Made by a program: the position numbers and the translations under genes. A stretch of 64,000 bases of DNA from Micromonospora carbonacea (GTDB lineage Bacteria; Actinomycetota; Actinomycetes; Mycobacteriales; Micromonosporaceae): positions 2,254,501-2,318,500 of the forward strand of contig NZ_JACHMZ010000001.1 of the NCBI RefSeq assembly GCF_014205165.1, written 5' to 3'. The notes below the pieces were generated by a model. That model saw nothing but the letters and a program-made list of their open reading frames with translations, was not told the origin of the DNA and ran no database searches. Each line of letters begins with the position of its first letter. Positions within the stretch are counted from its first letter, which is position 1. Shown here piece after piece: positions 17,697 to 27,355 of the stretch.

Positions 17697-19037
17697 GTGC
17701 GCCTGGCATCAATCAACCTGAACAAGCGTCTCGGCAACCCCGCCGCCCGTGCCGAACTCACGGCCTGGCTATACCACCACCGTGTTGACGTGCTCATCGC
17801 CCAGGAACCGTGGAAGCCAATCCACCGGACACCGATCGATCTCGCCGGCTTCCGACCGGTCGCCGGAGACGGAGACCTGTTCTGCTGGATCGCCGAACGC
17901 TTCGCCACCCCACCTACCTCCCGGCCCGACCGCTTCGCCCAACGCCTCGAACTAGCCTGGCTCGTTATCTACAACACCTACCTCGATAGCGGGTCGACCA
18001 CCACCCGTAGCAGTCAGCTCGACCAGCTACAGAAGATCATCACTGCCGAACAAGGACGCCCCACGATCGCCTGCGGCGACTTCAACATCGCCCCACGCCC
18101 GATAGACGGACTCCACAACGGCCAGGCCAGCACCTTCAACAACAGCACGGACCGGGCACCACTGTCCGCGCTGCTGGCAGACCTCAACCTCGTCGACAGC
18201 ACCGCGACAGACCCGCCCCAATTCACCATCGAACGACAACACGCCGGGGCACCTAGCCAGTTCCGCTGCGACCTGGCCCTAGTCCCCGCTCACCTACACC
18301 CGGCAATCACCGTGCGCTACGACCACACCACCCGCAAGGGCGAGCAGTCATTCACCGACCACTCGGGCATCCTCATCGACGCTCCGGTCACTCTCCCCCC
18401 AGCCACCGACGAAGAGCAGGAAACCCTGTTCGCACTGCTACCAGAACCCATCGACGAATCGTTGTACACGCGCAGCGACTACCAACCCCACAAGACCGCC
18501 ATGACACGCGCCCACCCGTCCCCCTTCGCCCGCACAGTCGTCGACGTCATCGCACCTCAGTTGGGCATCGCCACCATCCTTGACCACGGCTGCGGGCGTG
18601 GTAGCGACGTCCACCACTACCGGGCTTCGGGACTGGACGCCGACGGGTGGGACCCCCACCCCGGCTTCGGTCAGGCCATCGAACCCGAACGCCGGTACGA
18701 CCTGGTCACGAACATCTTCGTACTCAACGTCCTACCCGACCCCTGGCAACGCATCCAGGCGATCCAACATGCCGCCCGATTCGTGCGCCCAGGAGGCCAC
18801 CTGTTCGTCGTCACCCGCTCGCCAGCCGACATCGATCCTCGGGCCATCTCGGCGAACTGGCGAACGCATCACGACGGATACTGGTCCAGTGAGGCCAAAG
18901 GCACGTTCCAGAAGGGCATACCAACTGAGGAGATCATCGCCCTCGGGCACCAGGCCGGACTGCGACCCACCACGCAGCAAATTCCGCTGAAGACCTCACC
19001 CACCGCCGGTCAAGCGTTGCTGGTCAAGCCCACGTGA
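17697..19037 (+). CDS. EEP-family nuclease fused to a SAM-dependent methyltransferase
   Basis: A 446-residue protein starting at GTG with GCAGGAG about 8 bases upstream. Residues 1-225 fit the endonuclease/exonuclease/phosphatase fold: SINLNKRLGN, DVLIAQEPW (metal Glu), ACGDFNIAPRP, and FTDHSGILID (the Asp-His pair near the domain end). Residues ~275-446 are a class I methyltransferase: ILDHGCGRGSDVHHYRASGL (motif I) and VLNVLPDPWQRI, strongly recalling the putative methyltransferases found with DNA phosphorothioation genes. The combination is unusual. The gene looks intact although its neighbours are broken. Confidence 0.75.
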   Translation: MRLASINLNKRLGNPAARAELTAWLYHHRVDVLIAQEPWKPIHRTPIDLAGFRPVAGDGDLFCWIAERFATPPTSRPDRFAQRLELAWLVIYNTYLDSGSTTTRSSQLDQLQKIITAEQGRPTIACGDFNIAPRPIDGLHNGQASTFNNSTDRAPLSALLADLNLVDSTATDPPQFTIERQHAGAPSQFRCDLALVPAHLHPAITVRYDHTTRKGEQSFTDHSGILIDAPVTLPPATDEEQETLFALLPEPIDESLYTRSDYQPHKTAMTRAHPSPFARTVVDVIAPQLGIATILDHGCGRGSDVHHYRASGLDADGWDPHPGFGQAIEPERRYDLVTNIFVLNVLPDPWQRIQAIQHAARFVRPGGHLFVVTRSPADIDPRAISANWRTHHDGYWSSEAKGTFQKGIPTEEIIALGHQAGLRPTTQQIPLKTSPTAGQALLVKPT

Positions 19038-19360
19038 GCTACCTGACCGTCTGCGGGCGTGTTACCTGACCACACGATCCGACGGGAGAACCCTCCACGC
19101 TCGGACACCTTCGCCATACGTAACTTCTCTAGCTGGTCTCGATCAACGCCAAGATCACTCGCCAGTGCCAGCAGGACTTCCAAAACGTCTGCCAACTCAT
19201 GGGGGTCCTCCGAGTCCAAGAACTCATCGACCTCTTCGACCAGCTTGTCCCGCAACAAGCCACGGTATTCATCAGCGCCAGCGACCCTGGTTACCGGCTC
19301 CGCCCCCCGCTCGCGGACGATCTCCGGAATCTTGTCCCGGACCAGCTTGGCATGACTCAT
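19010..19360 (-). CDS. MazG-like nucleoside triphosphate pyrophosphohydrolase
   Basis: A 116-residue protein beginning KLVRDKIPEIVRERG, the opening of a small phosphoribosyl-ATP pyrophosphatase-like family. DKLVEEVDEFLDSEDPHELADVLEVLLAL carries the metal-binding EExxE...ExxD pattern of the all-alpha NTP pyrophosphatase superfamily. It converges with the fusion gene, overlapping it by 28 bp at the 3' ends. Such enzymes are frequent in defence and modification islands, but a housekeeping role in nucleotide clean-up is equally possible. Confidence 0.8.
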   Translation of the reverse strand: MSHAKLVRDKIPEIVRERGAEPVTRVAGADEYRGLLRDKLVEEVDEFLDSEDPHELADVLEVLLALASDLGVDRDQLEKLRMAKVSERGGFSRRIVWSGNTPADGQVAHVGLTSNA

Positions 19361-19665
19361 CGACCCCAGCCCCCAGCGCTATGACAGGCCCTCATGTCCC
19401 GACACCGTCCGCGAGTTGGGCCACCGGGCGAGAGTCTAGGTAGCCGGGCGGCAGTTCAACGGCCAGACACGCCCGCTCAAGCGGACATGCAGCGCGTGAA
19501 ACCCAACGCACTTTGAGTAGCTCCACCCGTCGCACCCGAGTCATTGTCAACGCCGGCTGACCTTTGACCTGGGGGGAATGTGGCGTTTTCGGCCCTGTCC
19601 CACATTCGGTGGTGACCGAGGGTGGTCGATGTCGTTGAGACCGTGCGTGCAAGATCGATGATCTT
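19361..19665. other. Gene-free stretch ahead of an ISL3 remnant
   Basis: About 300 bases without a convincing gene. TTGACAATGACTCGGG on the reverse strand near 19535-19550 could be a promoter for a 50-residue reading frame, but nothing supports that peptide. The sequence CCTGTCCCACATTC near 19593 may mark the left end of the ISL3 element whose transposase start follows. Confidence 0.4.
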
Positions 19666-19756
19666 ATGAAGATGGTGTTCTCGGGGTTGTCCCCGCTGGT
19701 GATCGATGACGCCACGGACGAGGGCGAGCGGATTCTGGTGCGGGCTCGGACCCCTG
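19666..19756 (+). pseudogene. ISL3-family transposase, first ~30 codons only
   Basis: ATG 19666 begins MVFSGLSPLVIDDATDEGE after two residues, then RILVRARTPE, the standard N-terminus of ISL3 transposases. The frame is cut at 19757 by the IS5-type element, and no continuation was recognised on the far side at 20697, so the rest has been deleted. Confidence 0.65.
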
Positions 19757-20696
19757 AGAGAGCGTTTCGCATGTCTGTCAGTCGGGTGTGTTGAAGGTGC
19801 GGCGTTGTTGGCGGGTGGCGGGTCCGCTTCGGGTGAGGCGGCCGAGCATGCCGGCGATGGCGGCCCAGCGGATCATGGCTTCCGAGGTGGCCGGTTGGGT
19901 TTCGTAGTCGCGGGCCAGCCGGCGGTGCGCGGTCAGCCAGGCCAGGGTCCGCTCCACCACCCAGCGGCGGCGGTGCACCACGAACCCTTGCTGGTCGGCG
20001 GGCTTCCGCACGATCTCCACGGTGGTGCGCAGCATGTCACGCGCCCAGTCGACCAGACGCCCGGCGAACCCGGAGTCGGCGAACACATGCCGGATCGGCG
20101 TCGCCGCGTACGTGGCGAGCAGGGCGCCCTTCGCGCCGTCACGGTCCTGCCAGGACGCGGCCAGGACCCAGACGGTGACCAGCAGTCCGAGCGTGTCGGT
20201 GACGATGAACCGCTTCCGGCCGTTGGCCTTCTTTCCGCCGTCGTAGCCACGGGTGTCGGAGTGCACGGTGTCCGCGGCCCTGACCGACTGGGAGTCGATG
20301 ATCCCGGCGGTGGGCTCGGGCTGCCGGTCGTGGGCCAGACGGACCTCCTCATGCAGTTCGGTGAGGATCCGATCCGTCACACCCCGCCGGATCCACCGCT
20401 GGAAGTGGGAGTACACCGTCTGCCAGGGCGGGAAGTCCACCGGCAGGTACCGCCACGCGCAACCGGTCCGCACCACGTACAGGATGCCGTCGACGATCGC
20501 CCGACGAGGATGCTTCTCCGGTCTGCCCATCCACTGCGGCGGCGGCAGCATCGGCTCGACGAACTCCCACTCCGCATCGGTCAGGTCAGACGGGTACCGC
20601 CGCACACGATCCATACCCGACTGCCGATCGAACCCAGCCCATCGATCGCACCCACTGTGCGACACACCCGACCAGCACACATCCCAAACGCTCTCT
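19757..20696 (-). mobile_element. IS5-family insertion sequence
   Basis: Terminal inverted repeats begin AGAGAGCGTTT at 19757 and end AAACGCTCTCT at 20696, with further matches inside (GTCGGGTGTGT). A complete transposase gene lies on the reverse strand between them. It interrupts the ISL3 transposase fragment. Confidence 0.85.
19778..20614 (-). CDS. IS5-family transposase
   Basis: A 278-residue protein from ATG 20614 (an in-frame start at 20680 would add 22 residues unlike the family). YPSDLTDAEWEFVEPMLPP and GCAWRYLPVDFPPWQTVYSHF are the DUF4096 start region; GIIDSQSVRA and VFADSGFAGR supply the two Asp, and RRRWVVERTLAWLTAHRRLARDYE the Glu with the Y-2-R-3-E-6-R signature. It appears intact. 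Confidence 0.93.
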   Translation of the reverse strand: MDRVRRYPSDLTDAEWEFVEPMLPPPQWMGRPEKHPRRAIVDGILYVVRTGCAWRYLPVDFPPWQTVYSHFQRWIRRGVTDRILTELHEEVRLAHDRQPEPTAGIIDSQSVRAADTVHSDTRGYDGGKKANGRKRFIVTDTLGLLVTVWVLAASWQDRDGAKGALLATYAATPIRHVFADSGFAGRLVDWARDMLRTTVEIVRKPADQQGFVVHRRRWVVERTLAWLTAHRRLARDYETQPATSEAMIRWAAIAGMLGRLTRSGPATRQQRRTFNTPD

Positions 20697-21049
20697 AAGG
20701 CTCGACACCCTTCGCGTCAACACCCTTACTGGGTGTAACGGTACGTAATGTGAGTGGCGCTCATATGCGGCATGTGGTCTGGATTCTGCTGCCGGTGAGT
20801 GATCGCCTGGCCTGGCAGCTCTCGGCCGAAGAAGAAGCCCGGTGCTGTGAAGGGCGAGGAGGGTGAGAGCGACTCGTGGCTGAACAACCAAGATCGACGG
20901 GCCAGGGCTGTCTCGGTTGGCCATGGCGTCACGCGGCCAAGTCCTGTTCGCTGGCGTGGTCTTCCAGTGGATCGTTCCGGTGCCGCACCAACGTGAGGCG
21001 GAAGGCTTGCGATACCCTGCGCCGACAACTGCTTCGGAAAGCGGCGCAC
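20697..21049. other. Gene-free stretch between IS5 and the lipoprotein gene
   Basis: No convincing gene. Open frames on both strands lack family resemblance. Nothing else recognisable was seen. Confidence 0.5.
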
Positions 21050-21700
21050 ATGATGGGAAGACCGTCGATCGACGGCGCACGTCACACTGCGAGACTCGGC
21101 CTCCTCGTCGCGGTGGCCCTGCTGGGCACAGTCGGGTGTTCGCGCTCTGCGGACACTGTCGAGTCGCGGACCTCTACCCAGCCTTCGCCCAGCTTCAGTC
21201 CTGCGGCGATGCGACTCGACAAGCCGGAGAAGCTGCTCGGACGCTGGAACGAATCAGTCGATCGACGACTGATCGGGCTGGCCGAGAAGAACATGGGCTT
21301 CTTCAAGAGCTTCGTCCAGGGAGAGCCGACCAGTGCAGTAGGCACCGCCTACGTGGTGGCGAAGGAGCGTCGATCTCCCGAACGCGGGATCTATCGCGAT
21401 GACGACCGGTTCATCCTTCTCAGTGGGGTGTCCGGAACCGTCACCGCTCCGGATGCCGTGTTGGATGCGGTGTTCGCCGGACTGACGGCTGTCGACGAGG
21501 TGAAGCCTGTCTCGTCGGGTCCGCTCGGAGGGAAGGCCCGGTGCGGCGTCGGCCGGAGCGAGGACGTCCGCATCGATGTCTGTGTCTGGGCATCCGCACA
21601 GACCCTCGGCATGATCCATTTCGGTGGTCTCACCCAAGCCGACGACCCAGGGGAGAAGTTCAGGCAGATCCGCTCACAGACGGAGCACTCAGCAGGGTAG
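21050..21700 (+). CDS. Predicted lipoprotein of unknown function
   Basis: A 216-residue protein (ATG 21050 or 21053). A positively charged start is followed by LGLLVAVALLGTVGC, a type II signal peptide with lipobox LGTVGC, so the mature protein would be lipid-anchored outside the membrane. A Ser/Thr/Pro linker precedes a compact domain (KPEKLLGRWNESVDRRLIGL ... FILLSGVSGTVTAPDAVLDA) containing two further Cys. It looks like an actinomycete-specific hypothetical; no enzyme motif was seen. Confidence 0.75.
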   Translation: MMGRPSIDGARHTARLGLLVAVALLGTVGCSRSADTVESRTSTQPSPSFSPAAMRLDKPEKLLGRWNESVDRRLIGLAEKNMGFFKSFVQGEPTSAVGTAYVVAKERRSPERGIYRDDDRFILLSGVSGTVTAPDAVLDAVFAGLTAVDEVKPVSSGPLGGKARCGVGRSEDVRIDVCVWASAQTLGMIHFGGLTQADDPGEKFRQIRSQTEHSAG

Positions 21701-22644
21701 AACGTCGGGGGCCTTTCGAATGCAGAGCAGTCACTGATAGCCGACGCCGATGGGTGCAAGGTGCGGGCCGACTTCGCCCTCGCCATTCCCCAGTCGGCGT
21801 GGTCGTGCCGAGCTCACACCCCAACGAGGCGCTGCACGTATACAACGGCGCCAGGCCCGGGGCGATGCTCTATGACGTCGTGGAGGGTCACCACAAAACC
21901 GATTCACCTCCGGTCACCAAACCCGATCCGATTCGGCAATCCGTGTCGGATCCTCTGCCGGGCCCGCCGCCGCAGCCGTGCAGGGCGGCGGAGACTGGAG
22001 CATGGCCGACCACCGGCCTGCGCCACCCCCTCCCCACGCCACGGGCGCTCGCTGCTCTACAGCCTCCTCCCCGGCAGGATGCCAAGTCAGGAGGTGTCCG
22101 GTCTCAGGGGGTCACTTCACAGCGCTCGCTGTCCTGCTCGCCGATGAAGGACCCAGCACAGAGCTGGACGGTGTGCTGAGTCGCTTGGGCGACCCCGATT
22201 ATTCGTCCTATGTCGACTGGGCTCGACCGTACGTAGCCACAGCCGAGCCTTAGTGACGGGGGCAGGGGCGCGGCTCGCCGGCCGCGCCCCGGCGCCATGG
22301 TGACCGTCATCCAATTGCCGGGAGGACGGTTCGCAGAGTAAGAAGCCTGCCTGGTACCACAGGCTTCTGGGGCAGGCGGGGTTGACCGCAGACAAGTTTT
22401 CCTCTTGGCAGGGACGGGAGGGGCCGGTCCCGGCGGCGGAGTAGGCGCGGTGGGACCTGGCGGCAATCTGTCGGTCCCCCTACGGGGGGAACCTCAGCCG
22501 GGGAGCGTCGGGACACCGAGGTCCTGGATGAGCGGGCGATCGTGGCGAGGGTTGGGGATCGGCCTGGTTGGCTGGAGCCAGGCTGTGTCTGGTTTCATCC
22601 TGTGTCGCGCTGACACATCACCGGTCGGGCGTCAGGATGTGGGC
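21701..22644. other. Long region with gene fragments only
   Basis: No intact gene was seen in about 940 bases. Two pieces read like protein remnants: SSHPNEALHVYNGARPGAML with YDVVEGHHKTD in the + frame near 21810-21905, and GGHFTALAVLLADEGPSTEL with SYVDWARPYVATAEP ending at a stop near 22253. They do not join into one frame. Both are probably tails of decayed genes; the families were not recognised. Confidence 0.45.
22265..22290 (+). terminator. GC-rich hairpin, candidate terminator
   Basis: A perfect 10-bp stem (GGGGCGCGGC / GCCGCGCCCC) with a 6-base loop, 12 bp after the stop of the second gene fragment. It has no T-run, as is common in high-GC actinomycetes. Confidence 0.5.
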
Positions 22645-23553
22645 ATGAGTCCGTCGCAGCCCGTCGTCGATCCCGGACCCGAGCCGGACGCGACCGTGGG
22701 CGGGCCGGTGAATACCGCTGGCGCGCGGTCCAGGCCCCCATCGCCGGACACCACCGCGTCCTCCCCGGATTACCGCTACCTGCTCGACAACGCCCGGGTG
22801 GAGGCGGGCGAGCGGTTCACCTGGCTGGCCGAACTGTTCGACGGCGTCACGCGTGGACACTTCGACCGGCTCGGAGTGATGGCGGGCTGGCGCTGCTGGG
22901 AAGTCGGTGCCGGAGGCCCCAGCATTCCCGAGGCACTCGCCACGGCCGTCGGACCAACGGGTCACGTGCTGGCCACGGACATTAATCCGGCCTGGTTGGA
23001 CCCGCGCGGCGGGTACGAGGTGCTCCGGCACGACGTCGTCGGGGACCCGCCGCCGCAGCCAGGCACGTTCGACCTGGTGCATGCGCGGCTCGTGCTCGTT
23101 CACGTGCCCGACCGTGCCCGGGCGTTGGCGACGATGGTGGCGGCGCTGCGGCCCGGCGGTTGGCTGTTGGTGGAGGATGCCGACACCGAGTTGCAGCCGT
23201 TGGCCTGCCTCGATGAGGTCGGCCCGGCGCAGCGGCGCGCCAACCGGCTGCGGCACGCCGTCCGGGAGTTGATGACCCGCCGCGGCGCCGATCTACGCTA
23301 CGGCCGTACGCTGCCGCGGGCGATGCGCGCGGCGGGCCTGGTCGATGTCACGGCGGCCGGCTGCTTCCCGGTCGGCGGGGTAGCCTGCGACCGGCTGGAG
23401 ACCGCGACGGTGCGCATGGTCCGTGCCGAGTTGCTCGCCGCAGGGCTGGCCAGCGACGTCGAGATCGACGCGCACCTGGCCGCCGTCGATGCCGGCGAAC
23501 TCGACCTCACCCTCGCGCCGCTGATCTCGGCATGGGGACGCCGCCCAGGCTAA
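22645..23553 (+). CDS. Class I SAM-dependent methyltransferase
   Basis: A 302-residue protein from ATG 22645; the frame is open further upstream but without coding character. WRCWEVGAGGPSIPEALA is motif I, HVLATDINPAWL motif II, FDLVHARLVLVHVPD the post-II region and ALRPGGWLLVEDAD motif III. This build is typical of small-molecule methyltransferases in actinomycetes. It stands alone, so the substrate cannot be inferred. Confidence 0.85.
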   Translation: MSPSQPVVDPGPEPDATVGGPVNTAGARSRPPSPDTTASSPDYRYLLDNARVEAGERFTWLAELFDGVTRGHFDRLGVMAGWRCWEVGAGGPSIPEALATAVGPTGHVLATDINPAWLDPRGGYEVLRHDVVGDPPPQPGTFDLVHARLVLVHVPDRARALATMVAALRPGGWLLVEDADTELQPLACLDEVGPAQRRANRLRHAVRELMTRRGADLRYGRTLPRAMRAAGLVDVTAAGCFPVGGVACDRLETATVRMVRAELLAAGLASDVEIDAHLAAVDAGELDLTLAPLISAWGRRPG

Positions 23554-24056
23554 GTAGTCTGCCTGAAGTCCTGCAGGTAACTGGGTGGCAGCACGCAGCG
23601 GCCGACCTGTCGGCCACCACACCGCAGTGATCACACCTCCAGGCGGGACTAGTGCTCCAGCCGTAGCTGGCGGATTCGGTGTCAGCCACCACCAGCCGCT
23701 CGACCCATGCCCCGACCACGATGAGCACCAGCCCGAGGACGACCCGAGCGAACCGGCCGGCGGGCGAGTTGAAGCACCTCAGGACGGGCACGGCCGCCTC
23801 CAGCGCGAATAGGAATAACTGGCACAAATATTCGTCAGCGTCTCGCCGAAGCCGCCGCCGGGCCCGCGCTTCACCACCCTTGCGTGGCGGCGGGGCCAAG
23901 CGCGTCGGGCAGCTCGTCGCGCCCCCACGGCCAGCAACTCCTCGGCGCCGGGCATGTGCCGCATGCTGATTGCCGGGGTTCGGCAGGACCTGTCGTTCGA
24001 TCTCGGCCGGGTGCCGCCCTGGATGGTGGACGGGCGTGGGCTTAACGATGTGGGGC
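23554..24056. other. Gap with a short DUF2892-like remnant
   Basis: No intact gene. On the reverse strand near 23670-23785 the frame reads FNSPAGRFARVVLGLVLIVV followed by GAWVERLVV, resembling the first membrane helix of small YgaP/DUF2892 proteins, but the sequence after it does not continue the family, which suggests a frameshifted remnant. The rest shows nothing recognisable. Confidence 0.35.
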
Positions 24057-24960
<904 letters not shown>

Positions 24961-24983
<23 letters not shown>

Positions 24984-25749
24984 GACCTGGCGTGACGACC
25001 GCCGCGCGCTGATTGGCTGGGCCGTCGGCGTGGCCCTCTTCACCGTCGTCTACACCTCCTTCTACAGCCAGTTCCAGGGAGCGGCGGAGCTCAAGCAGGA
25101 CGCCCTGCCGCAGGAGATGCTCGACTTCCTCGGCATCGCCGACATGCTCTCGCCGGCCGGCTACCTGCAGGCGACGGTCTTCAGCCTGATCGGGCCGCTG
25201 CTGGTCCTCATGTGCGCGATCACGCTGACCGCACGCACGATCGCCCGGCCGGAGGAGGACGGCGGCATGGAACTGCTGTTGGCCACCCCGTTGTCGCGTA
25301 CCGCCTTCGCCGGACAGCGCCTCGCGGCCACCGGCAGCGCCATCACGCTGGTCGCGGCCGTCCCGCTGATCCTCCTGATGATCATCGTCCCCCGCGTGGG
25401 CATGGACATCGCACTGTCCCACGTCGCGGCCGCCGGAGTCGGCCTGATCGCCCTGGTCTGGTGCTTCACCGGCGTCGCCTTCCTCGCTGGCGCGGCCACC
25501 GGAAAGCGTGGCACCGTCCTGGCGGTCACCGGTGTGCTCGGCGTGGCCACCTACCTGGCCAACGCCATCGGCGGCATGTCCGACGGCTGGCAGTGGATGC
25601 GCTGGCTCTCACCGTTCCACTACTTCATCGGCACGGACCCGCTGCACACCGGCTGGCATCCGGGCCACCTGCTCATCCTCGCGGGCGTCGGTGCCCTGAC
25701 CGCAGCTGTCGGGATGGTCCTGTTCGACCGCCGTGACGTCGGTGTCTGA
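24961..25749 (+). CDS. ABC-2 type transporter permease
   Basis: A 262-residue membrane protein that overlaps the ATPase gene by 23 bp. About six hydrophobic helices are visible, starting LIGWAVGVALFTVVYTSFY, then SLIGPLLVLMCAITL and ITLVAAVPLILLMIIV, ending LLILAGVGALTAAVGMVLF. ARPEEDGGMELLLATPLSR is the conserved cytoplasmic loop seen in this exporter type. It forms the channel of the exporter. Confidence 0.9.
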
Positions 25750-26875
25750 AGCCCACCGTGCGGGTGGCCGACCGCCGTGGGGCGGCCACCGTCGCACGCC
25801 GCCGGAACAGCCCGGAAACGATGACACCTGGCTGACCCGAAGCTGCCGAGACCTCCTGCGTGCCACGGCCGGCGAACAGCGAAGCGAGGCCGCCGCCCGG
25901 CTCGGCGCCCGCGCCGCTGACGAGGATCTGCAACCGCGTGACCTCGTCAACGGCGTCTTCGCTGCGGCCGGCCGCTCGTGGAGCACGCCCCTCGAACCCA
26001 CCGACACCGCCGCCGCCGTCCACACCCGCTCCGCGGCGTTGCTGGAATCCGCCCATTCGGTGCTGGTGGCAGCCATGGACGGCTACCTTCGGCAAGCCAG
26101 GGCCGAACTGGTTCGACACCGCGCCGAACGAACCGCATTCGTCAACGACCTGCTCGCCGGCCGAGCCGAGCCCGGCAGGCTGGCCGAACGCGCCCACCGC
26201 TACGGCATCCGCCTGTCGGCCACCCACACCGTCCTGGTCGCCCGCGCGCCCCGCCTCACCGCCGACATCGTCCACCGCGTCGACGCGGCGCTCGCCGCCC
26301 GCTTCGGCGAAGGAAACACCCTCACCACCCTGCGCGACGGCGGCCTGGTCTGCATCAGCGCCGGAGGCCTGCGCGGCATCGGGGCGGAACTGGCGCACCT
26401 GCTCCTGGCCGAACTCGGCCCGGACGGCTGGCAGGTGGCCGTCGGTCGCGCCCACCCCGGTGTGCACGGCCTCGTCGACTCGCTCGACGAGGCCCGCAAC
26501 GCCCTCGACCACGCCGGCAAGCTCGGCTTCACCGCACCCGTGCTCCACGCCGCCGACCTGCTGGTCTTTCCCGTCCTGCTGCGCGACCGCGACGCCATCA
26601 CCGACCTGGTCACCACCGTTCTTGGCCCGCTCACCACCGCCCGCGGGGGAGCCCAGCCCTACCTGGACACCCTCACCGTGCTCTTCGACAACCAGGGCAA
26701 CCACACCGCTACCGCCCGGCAGATGCACCTGTCCGTACGCGCGGTCACCTACCGCCTCGACCGCATCCACCACCTGACCGGCTACCAACCCAACGAACCC
26801 ACCCAACGATTCACCCTTCACGCCGCCGTACTCGGCGCCCGACTGCTCGGCTGGCCAGAGGTCAACGGCCTCTAA
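25733..26875 (+). CDS. PucR-family helix-turn-helix regulator
   Basis: A 380-residue protein from GTG 25733, which overlaps the permease end by 17 bp. The C-terminus has the PucR/CdaR helix-turn-helix (TLTVLFDNQGNHTATARQMH then LSVRAVTYRLDRIHHLTGY). The middle is a GGDEF-like CdaR sensor segment (VAVGRAHPGVHGLVDSLDEA). Gene coupling suggests it regulates the upstream exporter pair. Confidence 0.87.
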   Translation: MTSVSEAHRAGGRPPWGGHRRTPPEQPGNDDTWLTRSCRDLLRATAGEQRSEAAARLGARAADEDLQPRDLVNGVFAAAGRSWSTPLEPTDTAAAVHTRSAALLESAHSVLVAAMDGYLRQARAELVRHRAERTAFVNDLLAGRAEPGRLAERAHRYGIRLSATHTVLVARAPRLTADIVHRVDAALAARFGEGNTLTTLRDGGLVCISAGGLRGIGAELAHLLLAELGPDGWQVAVGRAHPGVHGLVDSLDEARNALDHAGKLGFTAPVLHAADLLVFPVLLRDRDAITDLVTTVLGPLTTARGGAQPYLDTLTVLFDNQGNHTATARQMHLSVRAVTYRLDRIHHLTGYQPNEPTQRFTLHAAVLGARLLGWPEVNGL

Positions 26876-26949
26876 CTCGTACTGGGACAGTAGAGATTTG
26901 CTGATCTAGGCGGCGCGTAGCCGGGGACCGTTGGGGGACCGGCGTGTCT

Positions 26950-27345
26950 TCAAGTGAGCGCCGTTCCCGCGTCGGTGATCGACTGCCGGTCGGGGCGCAG
27001 GTACCGCTGTGGCGTGGCCAGCGACCGTGGCCGGCGATCCTGCGCACTACGCGCACCGGGCACCCCGGCGTCGGCATCCACGACAGCCCGGTGTGTCGCA
27101 GGTCGTGCCGGCGCAGGTGTTCGTGGCCCAGCTTCGTCACCACCTCATCCCAGTGCGTCGCGCCCCGAGCACGGCGCTGCTGATCCGTCCACCGCGCGGC
27201 CCGCCAAACAGTCGAGATCGCGGCGCGGTGACCGAGTCCAGGCGGCGGGCCACGACCGGTCGCACCTCTTCGATCAGCGGGACCACGCGGGCGCGCTTCT
27301 CCTTGGTGCCCTTGGCGGTCATCTTCAGTTCGTGACGCCATGCAG
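26950..27345 (-). pseudogene. Tyrosine integrase C-terminal fragment with two frameshifts
   Basis: Three frames must be joined: TAKGTKEKRARVVPLIEEVR with SRLFGGPRGGRISSAVL, then GHEHLRRHDLRHTGLSWM with VRVVRRIAGHG, then SLATPQRYLRPDRQSITDAG ending at the stop 26950-26952. The catalytic HxxR (HDLRHT), GHG and final Tyr (QRYL) are recognisable. The N-terminal half is missing. It marks a former integration event next to the NhaA-SDR block. Confidence 0.75.
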
Positions 27346-27355
27346 GTGTCCGTTG

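Noticed and set aside
19392..19544. Possible 50-residue peptide behind a TTGACA-like promoter on the reverse strand
   Set aside because: No ribosome-binding site or resemblance to a known family; the promoter-like match alone is not enough.
19545..19580. A TTTGACCTGGGG sequence resembling the leader side of the CRISPR arrays
   Set aside because: No repeat is adjacent on either side, so the resemblance is too short to support a third array or leader.
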